A DNA stretch of 64,000 nucleotides from Gammaproteobacteria bacterium (GCA_024279945.1 JAJRRA010000003.1:1-64000), one strand, 5' to 3'; shown: positions 1 through 9,535, numbered from the stretch's first letter. Made by a program: numbers and translations. The notes: generated from the letters alone by a model not told the origin.

Positions 1-438
1 CGGTGTCACCTTCATGGCACGCGAAATCAGGATAATGAGTGGGCCGAAAATCACTACCGTAGTAACGTTATCCAGTAGCAGGGAGAGTCCGGTAACCGCT
101 GTACCCAGCAGGACCAGCAAATAAAATTGCCGGCCTTTGCTTATTCTTGCCATATAGTTGGCCATGACTTCAAAGCCACCGGTGGGAATCATGATAGACA
201 CGATGGCCATCATGCAGCCCAGCAGAAATACAACGTTCCAGTCCACTGCCTTAAACGCCAGCGCAGAATCATAGAACTCAAAATACTGGCCCACTACGAT
301 CATGGTTATCGCCCCCAGCATGGCAAACTTGGCGCGGTGGAAGCCATGCATGGTTTCGGTAAAAATACCGATAAAGGTGATGGCGAGAATAATGCCCGAA
401 ATGAGCATCTCATCGTTCATGACCAGTGGTTCTGTCAT
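1..438 (-). CDS. ArsB/SLC13-type ion permease, N-terminal part (cut by window edge)
   Basis: The frame is open from an ATG at 438 to the left edge (146 codons). I translated it directly because the stop codon lies outside the window. It shows four or more hydrophobic segments and a DNVTTVVIFGP motif near residue 125, which matches the ion-transporter superfamily that includes ArsB, NhaD and P-protein permeases. The start is supported by GGAG nine bases upstream of the ATG. The protein is an inner-membrane transporter; the substrate (arsenite, sodium, citrate or other anion) cannot be told from this half. It diverges from metK, leaving about 170 bp between them. It is distinct from the complete NhaD at 46.8 kb. 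Confidence 0.75.
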   Translation of the reverse strand, partial: MTEPLVMNDEMLISGIILAITFIGIFTETMHGFHRAKFAMLGAITMIVVGQYFEFYDSALAFKAVDWNVVFLLGCMMAIVSIMIPTGGFEVMANYMARISKGRQFYLLVLLGTAVTGLSLLLDNVTTVVIFGPLIILISRAMKVTP

Positions 439-562
439 CAGATATTTCTCCGTAGGGTGTAAAAAATCAGCCCAATGAAGGGCATCGGACTATTATGCAC
501 AGAACCTGTCCACACACAATATATGCTTGCAAGGCGTGCATTTTTCAGACACTACAGGTATC

Positions 563-594
563 ATATATCTCTTTATCCTGATTGAAAGATATAT
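563..594 (+). promoter_or_regulatory. Imperfect AT-rich inverted repeat upstream of metK
   Basis: ATATATCTCTTT and AAAGATATAT face each other across a short spacer, 18 bases before the metK start codon. Position and symmetry suggest a repressor operator for the methyl-cycle genes. SahR, an ArsR-family repressor that responds to S-adenosylhomocysteine, controls such genes in many Proteobacteria, but I cannot confirm that this is its site. An RNA hairpin in the leader is an alternative. Confidence 0.35.
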
Positions 595-611
595 AGCGAG
601 GAATGCAGCGA

Positions 612-1775
612 ATGAGCAGTTACCTGTTTACATCTGAATCGGTATCCGAGGGTCACCCGGACAAAGTGGCGGACCAGATATCTGATGCGGTTCTGGACGC
701 CATCATTGAGCAGGATCCAGCCGCCCGAGTGGCTTGCGAGACCTTCATCAAAACCGGTGTCGCGATTATCGGCGGTGAGATTACCACCAGTGCCTGGGTA
801 GACCTGGAAGAACTGATTCGGAAAGTCATTGTAGATATTGGTTACGATTCTTCCGACGTTGGCTTGGACGGCAATACCTGCGCCATCGTCAATATCATCG
901 GCAAGCAGTCTCCCGACATTGATCGCGGGGTGAACCGTGAACGGCCTGAAGAGCAGGGCGCCGGTGACCAGGGAATGATGTTTGGCTACGCGACCAATGA
1001 GACGGAAGTGCTGATGCCTGCCCCAATCCACTACGCACATGAACTGGTCAAGCGCCAGTCTGTCGTGCGCAGAACCACCGCTGATGGCCGGCGCCATTTG
1101 CGACCGGATGCCAAGAGCCAGGTTACCTTCCGTTACGAAAACGGCAAAGCGGCCGGTATCGATGCGGTGGTGCTCTCCACGCAGCACAATGCGGACAGCA
1201 CGCAGACAGATCTGCGGGAGCTGGTGATGGAGGAAATCATCAAGCCGGTGTTGCCCGCAGATTGGCTGAACGGCAACACCAAGTACCTGATCAATCCCAC
1301 CGGTCGTTTTGAGGTAGGCGGCCCGGTTGGTGATGCGGGCCTTACCGGCCGGAAAATTATCGTGGACACCTATGGCGGCATGGCCCGTCACGGTGGCGGC
1401 GCATTTTCCGGCAAGGATCCCTCCAAAGTCGACCGTTCCGCCGCGTACGCCAGTCGCTACGTGGCAAAAAATATCGTTGCGGCCGGACTCGCCGACCGGG
1501 GGGAAATTCAGGTGTCCTACGCCATCGGTGTAGCCGAGCCTACATCCATCACGGTAGATACCTTTGGTACCGAACATATTCCGGTGAGCAGGATTGAGCA
1601 GGTGGTTCGGCAGGAGTTCGACCTGCGACCCTACAGCATCATCCAGATGCTGGACCTGATCAAACCAATCTACCAGCCTCTGGCGGCTTATGGCCATATG
1701 GGCCGGGAAGACCTGAATGCGAGTTGGGAAGTCGTCGACCGGGTTGAGCGCATCAAATCCGCGGTCGGACTTTGA
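612..1775 (+). CDS. metK: S-adenosylmethionine synthetase
   Basis: MetK makes S-adenosylmethionine from methionine and ATP in the cytoplasm. From the ATG at 612 the protein has 387 residues, close to the Escherichia enzyme (384), and begins [18 protein letters not shown]. Family signatures are present: GAGDQG (methionine/ATP site), the metal and ATP segment RPDAKSQVT, and [19 protein letters not shown]. An in-frame ATG at 603 would add three residues, but GAGG at 598-601 is well spaced only for the ATG at 612. It is the first gene of metK-ahcY-metF, 38 bp before ahcY. An inverted repeat upstream may be an operator. Confidence 0.97.
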   Translation: MSSYLFTSESVSEGHPDKVADQISDAVLDAIIEQDPAARVACETFIKTGVAIIGGEITTSAWVDLEELIRKVIVDIGYDSSDVGLDGNTCAIVNIIGKQSPDIDRGVNRERPEEQGAGDQGMMFGYATNETEVLMPAPIHYAHELVKRQSVVRRTTADGRRHLRPDAKSQVTFRYENGKAAGIDAVVLSTQHNADSTQTDLRELVMEEIIKPVLPADWLNGNTKYLINPTGRFEVGGPVGDAGLTGRKIIVDTYGGMARHGGGAFSGKDPSKVDRSAAYASRYVAKNIVAAGLADRGEIQVSYAIGVAEPTSITVDTFGTEHIPVSRIEQVVRQEFDLRPYSIIQMLDLIKPIYQPLAAYGHMGREDLNASWEVVDRVERIKSAVGL

Positions 1776-1813
1776 GCCACCGGGTCACCACAATATTTAC
1801 GGGAGTATAAACA

Positions 1814-3250
1814 GTGAACGCTGTTATCGAAGAATTGGATAAACATGATTATTACGTAGCGGATATCGGCCTGGCGGAATTTGGCCGCAAGGAAATTGCC
1901 ATTGCCGAGACCGAAATGCCCGGCCTGATGGCGCTGCGTGAAGAATACCGGGATGAGCAACCGCTCAAGGGTGCGCGTATCGCCGGCAGCCTGCATATGA
2001 CCATCCAGACAGCCATGCTGATTGAGACACTGAAGGAACTGGGCGCCGCTGTGCGCTGGGCTTCCTGCAATATCTACTCAACTCAGGATCACGCAGCCTC
2101 TGCTATCGCCGCTGGCGGCACACCGGTGTTCGCCTACAAGGGCGAAACCCTGGATGAATACTGGGAGTTCACTCATCGCATTTTCGACTGGGGTCAGAGT
2201 CCCGGTGACGCGGATGAAAATTTTGCCAATATGATCCTGGATGACGGGGGCGACGCCACGATTCTTCTGTACCTGGGAGCCAAAGTGGAAAAAGATGCAA
2301 GCGTGCTGGACGATCCGCAGAGCGAAGAGGAAGTCGCCCTGTTTGCTTCGATCCGCCAACGCCTGGATACCCGCCCGGGCTGGTATACCACGGCCCTGGG
2401 GAAAATCCAGGGCGTAACCGAGGAAACCACCACCGGCGTGAAGCGTCTCTACCAGATGGCGAAAGACGGTGAATTGCCGTTCCCGGCCTTCAACGTCAAT
2501 GACTCGGTGACCAAATCCAAGTTCGATAACCTGTATGGCTGTCGTGAATCCCTGGTCGACGGCATCAAGCGCGCCACGGATGTGATGATAGCGGGCAAGG
2601 TTGCCGTGGTTGCCGGCTACGGCGATGTGGGTAAAGGCTGCGCGCAGTCTCTCAAGGGCCTGGGGGCTACCGTCTGGATCACCGAAATTGACCCGATCTG
2701 TGCCTTGCAGGCATCGATGGAGGGCTTCCGCGTGGTAACCATGGATGAGGCCGCTCCCCATGCTGATATTTTTGTTTCGGCAACCGGTAATTACCACGTC
2801 ATCACCCACGACCACATGGCGGCGATGAAGCACCAGGCCATTGTCTGCAACATCGGCCACTTCGATAACGAGATCGATGTCGCGAGCCTGCAGCAATACC
2901 ACTGGGAAAACATCAAGCCCCAGGTGGATCACATCATTTTTCCGGATGGCCGTCGGATCATCCTGCTGGCTAAGGGGCGCCTGGTGAACCTGGGTTGCGC
3001 CACCGGTCACCCGAGTTTTGTGATGTCCAATTCCTTCACCAACCAGGTGCTGGCGCAAATGGAGTTGTGGTTGCGGGGTGATGATTATGAGAATCAGGTT
3101 TACGTCCTGCCCAAGCACTTGGATGAGAAGGTGGCCAGGCTGCACCTGGAGCGCATCGGGGCTCATTTGACCACGCTCCGGGATGATCAGGCGCGGTACA
3201 TCAGCGTGGATGTCGCAGGGCCGTACAAGCCCGATCACTACCGCTACTGA
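1814..3250 (+). CDS. ahcY: Adenosylhomocysteinase (SAH hydrolase)
   Basis: AhcY reversibly hydrolyses S-adenosylhomocysteine to adenosine and homocysteine using bound NAD, relieving product inhibition of methyltransferases. The 478-residue protein carries the NAD-binding glycine loop ([15 protein letters not shown]), the substrate segment [22 protein letters not shown], and the C-terminal PDHYRY tail typical of the family. Its length fits the bacterial form with the extra insertion of about 40 residues. Translation starts at GTG 1814, preceded by GGGAG. It sits between metK and metF, so the operon recycles the SAM product and supplies the methyl donor for homocysteine remethylation; no metH or metE is in view. 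Confidence 0.97.
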   Translation: MNAVIEELDKHDYYVADIGLAEFGRKEIAIAETEMPGLMALREEYRDEQPLKGARIAGSLHMTIQTAMLIETLKELGAAVRWASCNIYSTQDHAASAIAAGGTPVFAYKGETLDEYWEFTHRIFDWGQSPGDADENFANMILDDGGDATILLYLGAKVEKDASVLDDPQSEEEVALFASIRQRLDTRPGWYTTALGKIQGVTEETTTGVKRLYQMAKDGELPFPAFNVNDSVTKSKFDNLYGCRESLVDGIKRATDVMIAGKVAVVAGYGDVGKGCAQSLKGLGATVWITEIDPICALQASMEGFRVVTMDEAAPHADIFVSATGNYHVITHDHMAAMKHQAIVCNIGHFDNEIDVASLQQYHWENIKPQVDHIIFPDGRRIILLAKGRLVNLGCATGHPSFVMSNSFTNQVLAQMELWLRGDDYENQVYVLPKHLDEKVARLHLERIGAHLTTLRDDQARYISVDVAGPYKPDHYRY

Positions 3251-3304
3251 TCCGGTGAATTACATCTGGCGTCGGAAGGTGCCGGCGCCGGGCGTGTAAA
3301 TCTC

Positions 3305-4141
3305 ATGACATCCCCTTCCATTTCCTTCGAATTCTTTCCGCCTCGAACAGCGGAACAGCAGTTGATCCTGGAATCGACCTGGCAGAAGCTGTCCCACCTG
3401 AACCCGGCCTACCTTTCGGTTACTTTTGGGGCTGGGGGATCAACCCTGGATGCGACCCGGGAAACGGTTGAGGCCCTGATCAGGGAGTCGGGCGTACCGG
3501 TGGCTCCGCATATTTCCTGCATGGCGCAGCATCGGGAAATGCTGCGTGACATCCTGCAATCCTATCGCGACAAGGGTGTGAATCGCCTGGTTGTGCTGCG
3601 CGGTGACCGGCCAGATGGAATGGAGGGCCCCGGGCCCTTTCAGTACGCCAATGAACTGGTCGCTTATGTGCGTGAGGAGTTCGGGGATCACTTCCATATC
3701 GAAGTCGCTTGTTACCCGGAATTCCACCCCGAATCTGCAACGCCACAGTCTGAATTGATGTACTTCAAGGCTAAGGTTGAGGCCGGGGCCAATGGCGCCA
3801 TCACGCAGTATTTTTATAATCCGGACAGCTATTTCCGCTTTGTGGATGACTGCCGTGGCATGGGCATAGACATCCCGATCACACCGGGCATTATGCCGAT
3901 TACCAACTACAAACAGCTTTCCAGGTTCTCCGGCATGTGCGGAGCCGAAATACCGCAATGGATACGCCGGCGTCTGCAAGGATTCGGTGATGACGGTGCG
4001 GCCATTCGTGAATTCGGCCTGGATGTGGTCACATCATTGTGTGAGCGCCTGCTGGAGGGCGGGGCGCCGGGCCTGCACATTTACACGCTGAACCGCGCCA
4101 ACGCCAGCATGCTGCTGTGGCAAAGACTGACCCAATTGTAA
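3305..4141 (+). CDS. metF: 5,10-methylenetetrahydrofolate reductase
   Basis: MetF reduces methylene-tetrahydrofolate to methyl-tetrahydrofolate with a flavin cofactor, providing the methyl group for methionine synthesis. The 278-residue protein begins with the family motif SFEFFPPRT. It has FGAGGST, HISCMAQ, and the strongly conserved LVVLRGDRPDG segment, and it spans the whole TIM-barrel length (Escherichia MetF is 296). The ATG at 3305 lies 55 bp after the ahcY stop. The gene closes the methyl-cycle operon and converges on the asparaginase-like gene, with 23 bp between the two stops. Confidence 0.96.
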   Translation: MTSPSISFEFFPPRTAEQQLILESTWQKLSHLNPAYLSVTFGAGGSTLDATRETVEALIRESGVPVAPHISCMAQHREMLRDILQSYRDKGVNRLVVLRGDRPDGMEGPGPFQYANELVAYVREEFGDHFHIEVACYPEFHPESATPQSELMYFKAKVEAGANGAITQYFYNPDSYFRFVDDCRGMGIDIPITPGIMPITNYKQLSRFSGMCGAEIPQWIRRRLQGFGDDGAAIREFGLDVVTSLCERLLEGGAPGLHIYTLNRANASMLLWQRLTQL

Positions 4142-4164
4142 GAGGTCGCTTGCGGCTGGTTCCA

Positions 4165-5184
4165 TCATTCATTTTTGTAAATCCTCACAGCCAGGTTGCC
4201 ATTAACGTCGATGCTGGCGCGGTACATGCCGGGTGTGTTGAAGGTCAGTACGATATTGCCTTTCGGGTCTATCGCAATAACCCCGCCATCACCGCCCATA
4301 TCCTGCAGTTGGCCGTTGATCACTGCGTCCGCTGCAACGGCCAGATCGACTCCCTGGTATTGCACTCGCGCGCAGATGTCACGGGCGACGGTGACACGGA
4401 TGAAGTACTCTCCGTGCCCGGTTGCGCTGACCGCGCAGGAGCGGTTATCGGCGTAAGTGCCGGCACCGATAATAGGCGAATCCCCAACCCGGCCCCAGCG
4501 CTTATTGGTCATGCCACCGGTGGAGGTGGCGGCTGCCAGGTTGCCATGGGCATCCAGTGCAACAGCCCCGACCGTTGACAACCAGTGATCCGGGTACTCT
4601 GACTGAATTTGTGTATCTTGTTTTTCTGCAGTTTTGATCTTTTGCAATTGTTGCCAGCGGTACTCGGTAAAAAAATAGTCATCATCGGCAAATTCAATTC
4701 CATTGGCCCGCGCGAATACTTCCGCACCCTCGCCAGCGAGCATCACGTGAACAGAGTTCGTCATGACCTTTCGCGCCAGCAGGATGGGGTTGCGGATGTT
4801 TTGCACACCGGCGACCGCACCCGCGTTCAGATCGGAACCGTCCATGATGGAGGCATCCATTTCGTGCTTGCCTTCGGCATTAAAAACCGCACCCCGGCCG
4901 GCGTTGAAGTGAGGTGAATCTTCCAGCACAGTGATCGCGCGTGTAATGGCATCCAGGCTGGAACCTCCAGAGGAAAGAACCTGGTATCCAGCCTGAACCG
5001 CCTGCTTGAGTGTGTTGCGGATTTTCAATTCCAGGGGAGCGCTAAAGTCCTCTTTGCTGATGGTGCCGGCACCGGCATGGATGGCAATAGCGACCGGTGC
5101 GCCGGACCCGGCGAATGCCGTTATGGTGATCAGCCCGCTGGAAAGCGCAATGATCAGAGTGAGGATGGTTCGGAAGTGCAACAT
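4165..5184 (-). CDS. Isoaspartyl peptidase / L-asparaginase (Ntn-hydrolase), exported
   Basis: This plant-type asparaginase precursor (339 residues) is expected to cut itself before Thr204, in the motif STVGAVALD, and then use that threonine as nucleophile on isoaspartyl dipeptides or asparagine. Matching family motifs are AIHAGAG near residue 36, the glycine-rich SSGGSSLDA, FNAGRGAVFN, and GDSPIIGAGTYADN. Residues 1-25 look like a signal peptide (hydrophobic stretch ending AFA), so the enzyme probably works in the periplasm, unlike cytoplasmic IaaA. The gene converges with metF and diverges from the MAPEG gene. Confidence 0.9.
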   Translation of the reverse strand: MLHFRTILTLIIALSSGLITITAFAGSGAPVAIAIHAGAGTISKEDFSAPLELKIRNTLKQAVQAGYQVLSSGGSSLDAITRAITVLEDSPHFNAGRGAVFNAEGKHEMDASIMDGSDLNAGAVAGVQNIRNPILLARKVMTNSVHVMLAGEGAEVFARANGIEFADDDYFFTEYRWQQLQKIKTAEKQDTQIQSEYPDHWLSTVGAVALDAHGNLAAATSTGGMTNKRWGRVGDSPIIGAGTYADNRSCAVSATGHGEYFIRVTVARDICARVQYQGVDLAVAADAVINGQLQDMGGDGGVIAIDPKGNIVLTFNTPGMYRASIDVNGNLAVRIYKNE

Positions 5185-5296
5185 GGCTTCACCCGTTCAA
5201 AGATTTCATGGTGAACTGTGAGTCGGAGGTGGTCAAGGGCGGTTTCCTCCTGTGCTACAGTTTCCGGCACAGTAATAAAATTAATGGAGAGTCACA

Positions 5297-5692
5297 ATGT
5301 CCTATCCTGTCACCATGCTTTACGCTTCCCTGCTTGGCATTCTTTTGATCATGCTGTCCTGGGGTGTTTCCAAAGTTCGCCTGCGCGAGCACGTATCCCT
5401 GGGAACTGGAGAATTTTCTGACCTCGAATCCGCCATTCGCGCTCATGGAAATTTTATCGAGTACGTACCCTTTGCGCTGATCCTTTTGCTGCTCGCTGAG
5501 TCGACCGGCGCCTCATCGTGGTTGTTGTATACACTGGGCGCTTCTCTGCTGGCGGGTCGTTTGCTGCACGCCTATGGAATACGGCAGGCTAAAAATACCA
5601 ATAATTACCGAAAATCCGGCACGGTGCTGACCTGGCTGATGATCCTGGTCACCTCTTTTTACATTCTGGCTATCAGGGTGGGAGTTCTGTAG
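5297..5692 (+). CDS. MAPEG-family membrane protein
   Basis: The 131-residue protein has three to four predicted membrane helices and the MAPEG signature around residues 46-60 (RAHGNFIEYVPFAL). The family includes microsomal glutathione transferases and eicosanoid synthases; bacterial members act on lipophilic electrophiles or have unknown substrates. GGAGAG precedes the ATG at 5297. The 3' end overlaps the convergent Nudix gene by 20 bp. Confidence 0.88.
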   Translation: MSYPVTMLYASLLGILLIMLSWGVSKVRLREHVSLGTGEFSDLESAIRAHGNFIEYVPFALILLLLAESTGASSWLLYTLGASLLAGRLLHAYGIRQAKNTNNYRKSGTVLTWLMILVTSFYILAIRVGVL

Positions 5693-6203
5693 ACGCCAGC
5701 CAGTAGAGCGCTGAGTAAATTTTGGGGTCCAGAAGCGTGCCTGCCGCCTGCCGTTCCTCCAGCCAGTGATCAACCTCATTGAGGGGGATGATATGTACCT
5801 GGATGTCTTCGCTGTCATCGCCACCACCGGGACCGACCCGGTGCAGTCCGCTGGCCAAGACAAAGGACAGAATTTCATCGCTCATGCCGGCTGAACCCGG
5901 GCACTCCATCAGCAAGTCCAGTTGTGCCGCCTCAAAGCCGGTTTCTTCAAATAATTCCCGTTGGGCGGCCTTGATGATGGATTCGTCCTGGTCTTCGTGA
6001 TCCCCGACCAGTCCGGCCGGCAATTCGATAACATTGTTTTCAACCGGTTTACGAAATTGTTCCACCAGAACAATTTCACCCTGATCGGTAACCGGAACCA
6101 GGACGACGACCGCGCTGGCGTTGCTCCTGCTGGCAAACTCCCATCCATCGCGTTCGAGCAGATTCAGGTATCGCCCCGCGTAATGGGTGATGTCGTCTTC
6201 CAT
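5673..6203 (-). CDS. nudF: ADP-ribose pyrophosphatase-like Nudix hydrolase
   Basis: Nudix hydrolases of this group split ADP-ribose or related nucleotide sugars into AMP and a sugar phosphate. The 176-residue protein shows ELPAGLVGD followed by E-x7-RELFEETGF, the metal-binding core of the Nudix box. The loop between the usual first glycine and the first glutamate is one or more residues longer than the standard spacing, as in the ADP-ribose subgroup with a PAGLVGD segment. AGGAAA precedes the ATG at 6203. The NudF assignment is by subgroup features; substrate specificity is inferred. Confidence 0.83.
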   Translation of the reverse strand: MEDDITHYAGRYLNLLERDGWEFASRSNASAVVVLVPVTDQGEIVLVEQFRKPVENNVIELPAGLVGDHEDQDESIIKAAQRELFEETGFEAAQLDLLMECPGSAGMSDEILSFVLASGLHRVGPGGGDDSEDIQVHIIPLNEVDHWLEERQAAGTLLDPKIYSALYWLASTELPP

Positions 6204-6386
6204 GCTTCGATTTCCTGTAGATTTGGTAGAATCTACAGATTGTAACTTTGACCGTATCGGTTTAACCAGAACTCATCGAACAGAACAACGCCACATTGAA
6301 GGAGTACCGGTTTCAGTATGGAACCATTCCCGTTGCGTCCGCTCAAACAGAGCCACGCCCAAGTACAAGGCTTCCGAGGAAAAATC

Positions 6387-7778
6387 ATGTCAAGAATAAA
6401 TGTTGTCAGCATTGTAGCTGCACTTCCGGCGTTGCTGCTGATGCTCTCTTTACAGGCCCAGCAGACACCTGAATCCGAATTAGCAGGCCCAAAGGCTGCT
6501 CCGCCCGGTTCGAGCAAGTTTTCGGCGCCAAAAATAGCTGAAAGTGTCGATGAACTTGAACAGAAGTCCCGGCAGTCTTATGCAGACGGCAAATACGTAC
6601 GTTATTACGTGGCCAATATGAAGTTACACCAGTTACGCCCCTATGAGCCCCGTTACATGGAAAATATTGTTGCGGCCTGTGCGCTGGTGGGCCGGACCAG
6701 AACAGCCTATCACTATCTTTTGCAGATGCAGCAGCAGGGCTTTTCAAACGATCTCAGTCAAAATCCCGACACCGAAAGTATCCGCGATACCGAAGTCTGG
6801 AAATATTTGAACGACCTCATGGTCGAGGCCGGAACGCCCGCCGGCAGAGGGGACATCGTGTTTACTTTGCCGGCGGAGCTTTCCAGGCCGACCGCCATAA
6901 GCTGGGATGAAAGCCGGGAGCGTTTCCTGGTGGGGACTGAGAATGACGGTACAGTGGTCGCGGTTGGGCAAGATGGCTCAAGCCAGGTTTTGATCAAGGC
7001 CAATGAGAAAAATGGTCTGTGGGCTATTCGGGGGCTATTTGTTGACAGCGAGAACAATCGCCTGTGGATATCCAGTGCGGCTGTTCCGGCTTTTTCCGGC
7101 TACCGTGATGGCGATCAGGGGCGCGGAGCTTTATTTGAATTTGATCTCAAGACCATGGAACAGAAGGGTCGTTTTGATGTACCCCAGGATGAGCAGACTC
7201 ATGAGTTAGGGCCCATTGCGGTATCGACGGATGGTGATATCTACATTGCAGACCTTGCCCAGCCAATGGTTTTTCGCAAAACCGCCAGGGGTGATCAGTT
7301 GGCAGCATTCGTCGGAAACGAGGGACTCGTCAGCTTGCGTGATCTGGCCATCTCGCCCGATAGCGGCAAACTGTATATTGCAGACAGCGCAATGGGGATC
7401 ATGGTGGTGGACCCTGTGCAGCAGACCTCGGCCATGTTGACGGGGCCGGACAATCTGAACCTGGGTGGCATTTCAGGTCTGTTCTATAAGGACGGCAACC
7501 TGATCATGATCCAAAATGGCTTTCAGCCGCAGCGCATCATGCTTCTCAAACTCGATGACAGTGGCACAAATGTCACCGAAGTCGTTCCGCTGGCTATAGC
7601 ACTCGATGAATTTGACCAGCCTGCTTTTGGTACGATCAAGGGCGAAGAAGTCTACTATTTCGCTAATCCGGGTAGGGATCAGCCGGTGAAAGTAATGAAG
7701 ACACCACTGGATCCCGGAAACTCAATCGAATCGGCGGAAATGCGGAAAATCAAGAAGCAAATGAAGGCGATGCAGTGA
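6387..7778 (+). CDS. Secreted protein with NHL/SMP-30-like beta-propeller
   Basis: Not recognised as a named family. The chosen ATG (6387, with GAGGA upstream) starts a clear signal peptide ending around LQAQQ, followed by a proline-rich linker. Residues about 45-150 resemble a helical tetratricopeptide-like segment. Residues 150-450 contain repeated blade-like strands (for example DGDIYIADLAQP, SGKLYIADSAMGIMVVD) typical of NHL or SMP-30 propellers. An upstream in-frame ATG at 6318 would place 23 charged residues before the signal and is less likely. Its stop overlaps the GTG of the exonuclease gene by four bases, implying co-translation. Function unknown; periplasmic binding or sensing is possible. 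Confidence 0.7.
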   Translation: MSRINVVSIVAALPALLLMLSLQAQQTPESELAGPKAAPPGSSKFSAPKIAESVDELEQKSRQSYADGKYVRYYVANMKLHQLRPYEPRYMENIVAACALVGRTRTAYHYLLQMQQQGFSNDLSQNPDTESIRDTEVWKYLNDLMVEAGTPAGRGDIVFTLPAELSRPTAISWDESRERFLVGTENDGTVVAVGQDGSSQVLIKANEKNGLWAIRGLFVDSENNRLWISSAAVPAFSGYRDGDQGRGALFEFDLKTMEQKGRFDVPQDEQTHELGPIAVSTDGDIYIADLAQPMVFRKTARGDQLAAFVGNEGLVSLRDLAISPDSGKLYIADSAMGIMVVDPVQQTSAMLTGPDNLNLGGISGLFYKDGNLIMIQNGFQPQRIMLLKLDDSGTNVTEVVPLAIALDEFDQPAFGTIKGEEVYYFANPGRDQPVKVMKTPLDPGNSIESAEMRKIKKQMKAMQ

Positions 7779-8659
7779 GTCTTTCACCCGTTTACCTTGT
7801 CGATGCCAGTATCTATATTTTTCGGGCCTGGTATTCCATGTCGGACGACTTCGTCAATGTGGCGGGTGAACCCACCAATGCAGTTTATGGATTTTCAGGA
7901 TTTCTCTGCAGCCTGCTTGAACAAACCACGGCTGAACATGTTGCTGTTGCCTTTGACGAATCCCTGACCAGCAGTTACCGAAACGATATATACCCCGAGT
8001 ACAAAGCCAATCGTGACCCGGCGCCGCTTGAACTGAAACGACAATTCGGCTGGGCGCGGTCCGTTGCCGAGGCGATGGGTTTTCAGTGTTTTGCCGATCC
8101 CCGGTACGAGGCTGATGATCTGATCGGCACACTGGCGTCTTACTGGCGAGCACGTGGACATCCCATCTGCGTGGTGACCAGTGACAAGGACCTGGCGCAG
8201 GTAGTGGGTGAGAATGATTACTGGTGGGATTACGCGCACAATCGTAAGCTCAATACCCGCCAGTTAACTGAGAAATTCGGCGTCATGCCGGAGCAGATGG
8301 CCGATTTCCTGGCGCTGACGGGGGATTCCGTGGACAACATTCCGGGTGTGCCCGGTGTCGGGCCCAAGTCCGCATCTGCTCTGCTCAGGCACTTTGGGAA
8401 TCTCGACAGCCTGTATGAACGATTGGATGAAGTGCAGCACCTGAAAGTCAGGGGAGCGAAATCGCTCCGGAAAAAGCTGGCGGATAATCGGGATGCGGCT
8501 GAGTTGGCGAGGAAATTGACCGGAATTGTGACCGAAGTGGAGTCTGCCCTGGCGGCGCCGGAAGTGAGACGCAAAACGGTAGATGAAGCCCGGTTAAACC
8601 GCCTGTTTGATGAATTAGACTTCGGGCGCATGCTACGGCAGCGCTGCCTGAGGAGTTAG
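7775..8659 (+). CDS. xni: 5'-3' exonuclease / flap endonuclease (Xni-like)
   Basis: This stand-alone relative of the DNA polymerase I 5'-nuclease domain (294 residues) has the acidic N-terminal metal motif LVDASIYIFRAWYS, YEADDLIGTLA, SDKDLAQVV and the helix-hairpin-helix DNA clamp GDSVDNIPGVPGVGPKSA. No polymerase domain follows. It is longer than Escherichia Xni (251). The GTG start at 7775 overlaps the stop of the secreted propeller gene; such a pairing is functionally odd. The role is probably removal of 5' flaps during repair or replication. A palindromic repeat begins 15 bp after the stop and probably ends transcription. Confidence 0.88.
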   Translation: MSLSPVYLVDASIYIFRAWYSMSDDFVNVAGEPTNAVYGFSGFLCSLLEQTTAEHVAVAFDESLTSSYRNDIYPEYKANRDPAPLELKRQFGWARSVAEAMGFQCFADPRYEADDLIGTLASYWRARGHPICVVTSDKDLAQVVGENDYWWDYAHNRKLNTRQLTEKFGVMPEQMADFLALTGDSVDNIPGVPGVGPKSASALLRHFGNLDSLYERLDEVQHLKVRGAKSLRKKLADNRDAAELARKLTGIVTEVESALAAPEVRRKTVDEARLNRLFDELDFGRMLRQRCLRS

Positions 8660-8673
8660 TGTAACGCAGATAA

Positions 8674-8738
8674 AATGTAAGAGCCCGCTTGCGGGCGACT
8701 GTTCCAGAGATTTTCGCCCGCAAGCGGGCTCTTACATT
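8674..8738. repeat. Long REP-like palindrome (copy 1)
   Basis: Two perfect 25-bp arms (8674-8698 and 8714-8738) face each other across 15 bp. Each arm contains its own small palindrome GCCCGCTTGCGGGC. The same arm sequence (GTAAGAGCCCGCTTGCGGGC and complement) recurs at 26305-26373, and a related form at 21126-21240. The right arm contains the stop codon of the HNH gene. It lies between convergent genes, so it can act as a bidirectional terminator or mRNA 3' stabiliser. Confidence 0.9.
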
Positions 8739-9340
8739 AGTAATTCTGTTCCCTGTTCCACTCGTTGACGCAACACACTTTGACGGGGGAAGTGCGCCAG
8801 CAGGAACTCCATTTGATCAGCCAGAATCGCGTGGCCTTGCAGGTAGACATATTCGGCGTGTGTGGGTGTGAACGGAATGGCCAATAATTCCAGGCCGGCC
8901 TGTTCGGGAGTGAGCGCAGCCTTGTAGTTGTTGCAGCGCTTGCATGCGGTGACCACGTTACCCCAACTGTCTTCACCACCCTGGCTCAGGGGTTTTACGT
9001 GGTCCCGCGACAACATGAAATATGGGAATTGCTCGCCACAATACAGGCACAGGGACTGGTCACGACGAAACAGCGCTTTGTTGCTCAGGGGTGGGGTATA
9101 AGCTTCTGAAAACAGGTGGGCATGGGAGTGGTGACCCTGGCTGGCAATGATGGCATTGACTTCAACAACGCTCTGTTTACCGCTGATGGCGTTAATGCCG
9201 CCATGAATGCAGTACAGGGTTTCTCCCAGCGAATAGCAGACCTGCTCCAGGCAGATCAGGCGAACCGCCTCCTGGTACCCGATCCACTCCAGTGGCATTC
9301 CCGCCACGTCAGTTCGTAACACTTGTTGTTGCAGGTCCAT
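8732..9340 (-). CDS. HNH endonuclease-family protein
   Basis: The 202-residue protein has a C-terminal HNH fold with a zinc ribbon: CLYCG, then LSRDHVKPLSQGG, then NVVTACKRCNNYK. The DH pair supplies the catalytic histidine and the two CxxC pairs bind zinc. The N-terminal half is the small conserved domain that precedes HNH in many chromosomal, non-mobile members, so a housekeeping role is more likely than a homing nuclease. ATG 9340 starts the conserved region; a TTG at 9388 is possible but adds nothing conserved. The stop codon lies inside the right arm of a REP-like repeat. Biological substrate unknown. Confidence 0.85.
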   Translation of the reverse strand: MDLQQQVLRTDVAGMPLEWIGYQEAVRLICLEQVCYSLGETLYCIHGGINAISGKQSVVEVNAIIASQGHHSHAHLFSEAYTPPLSNKALFRRDQSLCLYCGEQFPYFMLSRDHVKPLSQGGEDSWGNVVTACKRCNNYKAALTPEQAGLELLAIPFTPTHAEYVYLQGHAILADQMEFLLAHFPRQSVLRQRVEQGTELLM

Positions 9341-9535
9341 GTCCTTCACTTTAGCAATATACGGGCCAGCCTCAAGAGATCGTGTCAAACTCTTTCTTTT
9401 TATGCTGTATATCCGGTTTTTGGTGAAATGGCAAGTTTTCGGTCGAATGGTGTGCTGATATGATGTTTTACAATCGATGAGAACCTACCGCTAGGATTCT
9501 GGTCAAACCATTGGTCAATTACCCTGGAGTGAAAA

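Noticed and set aside
573-1697. Long antisense frame opposite metK (374 codons), and another at 2078-3238 opposite ahcY
   Set aside because: They mirror the third-position bias of highly conserved genes and encode no recognisable motif.
1776-1813. SAH riboswitch before ahcY
   Set aside because: Only 38 bases separate metK and ahcY, too short for the pseudoknotted aptamer plus a ribosome site.
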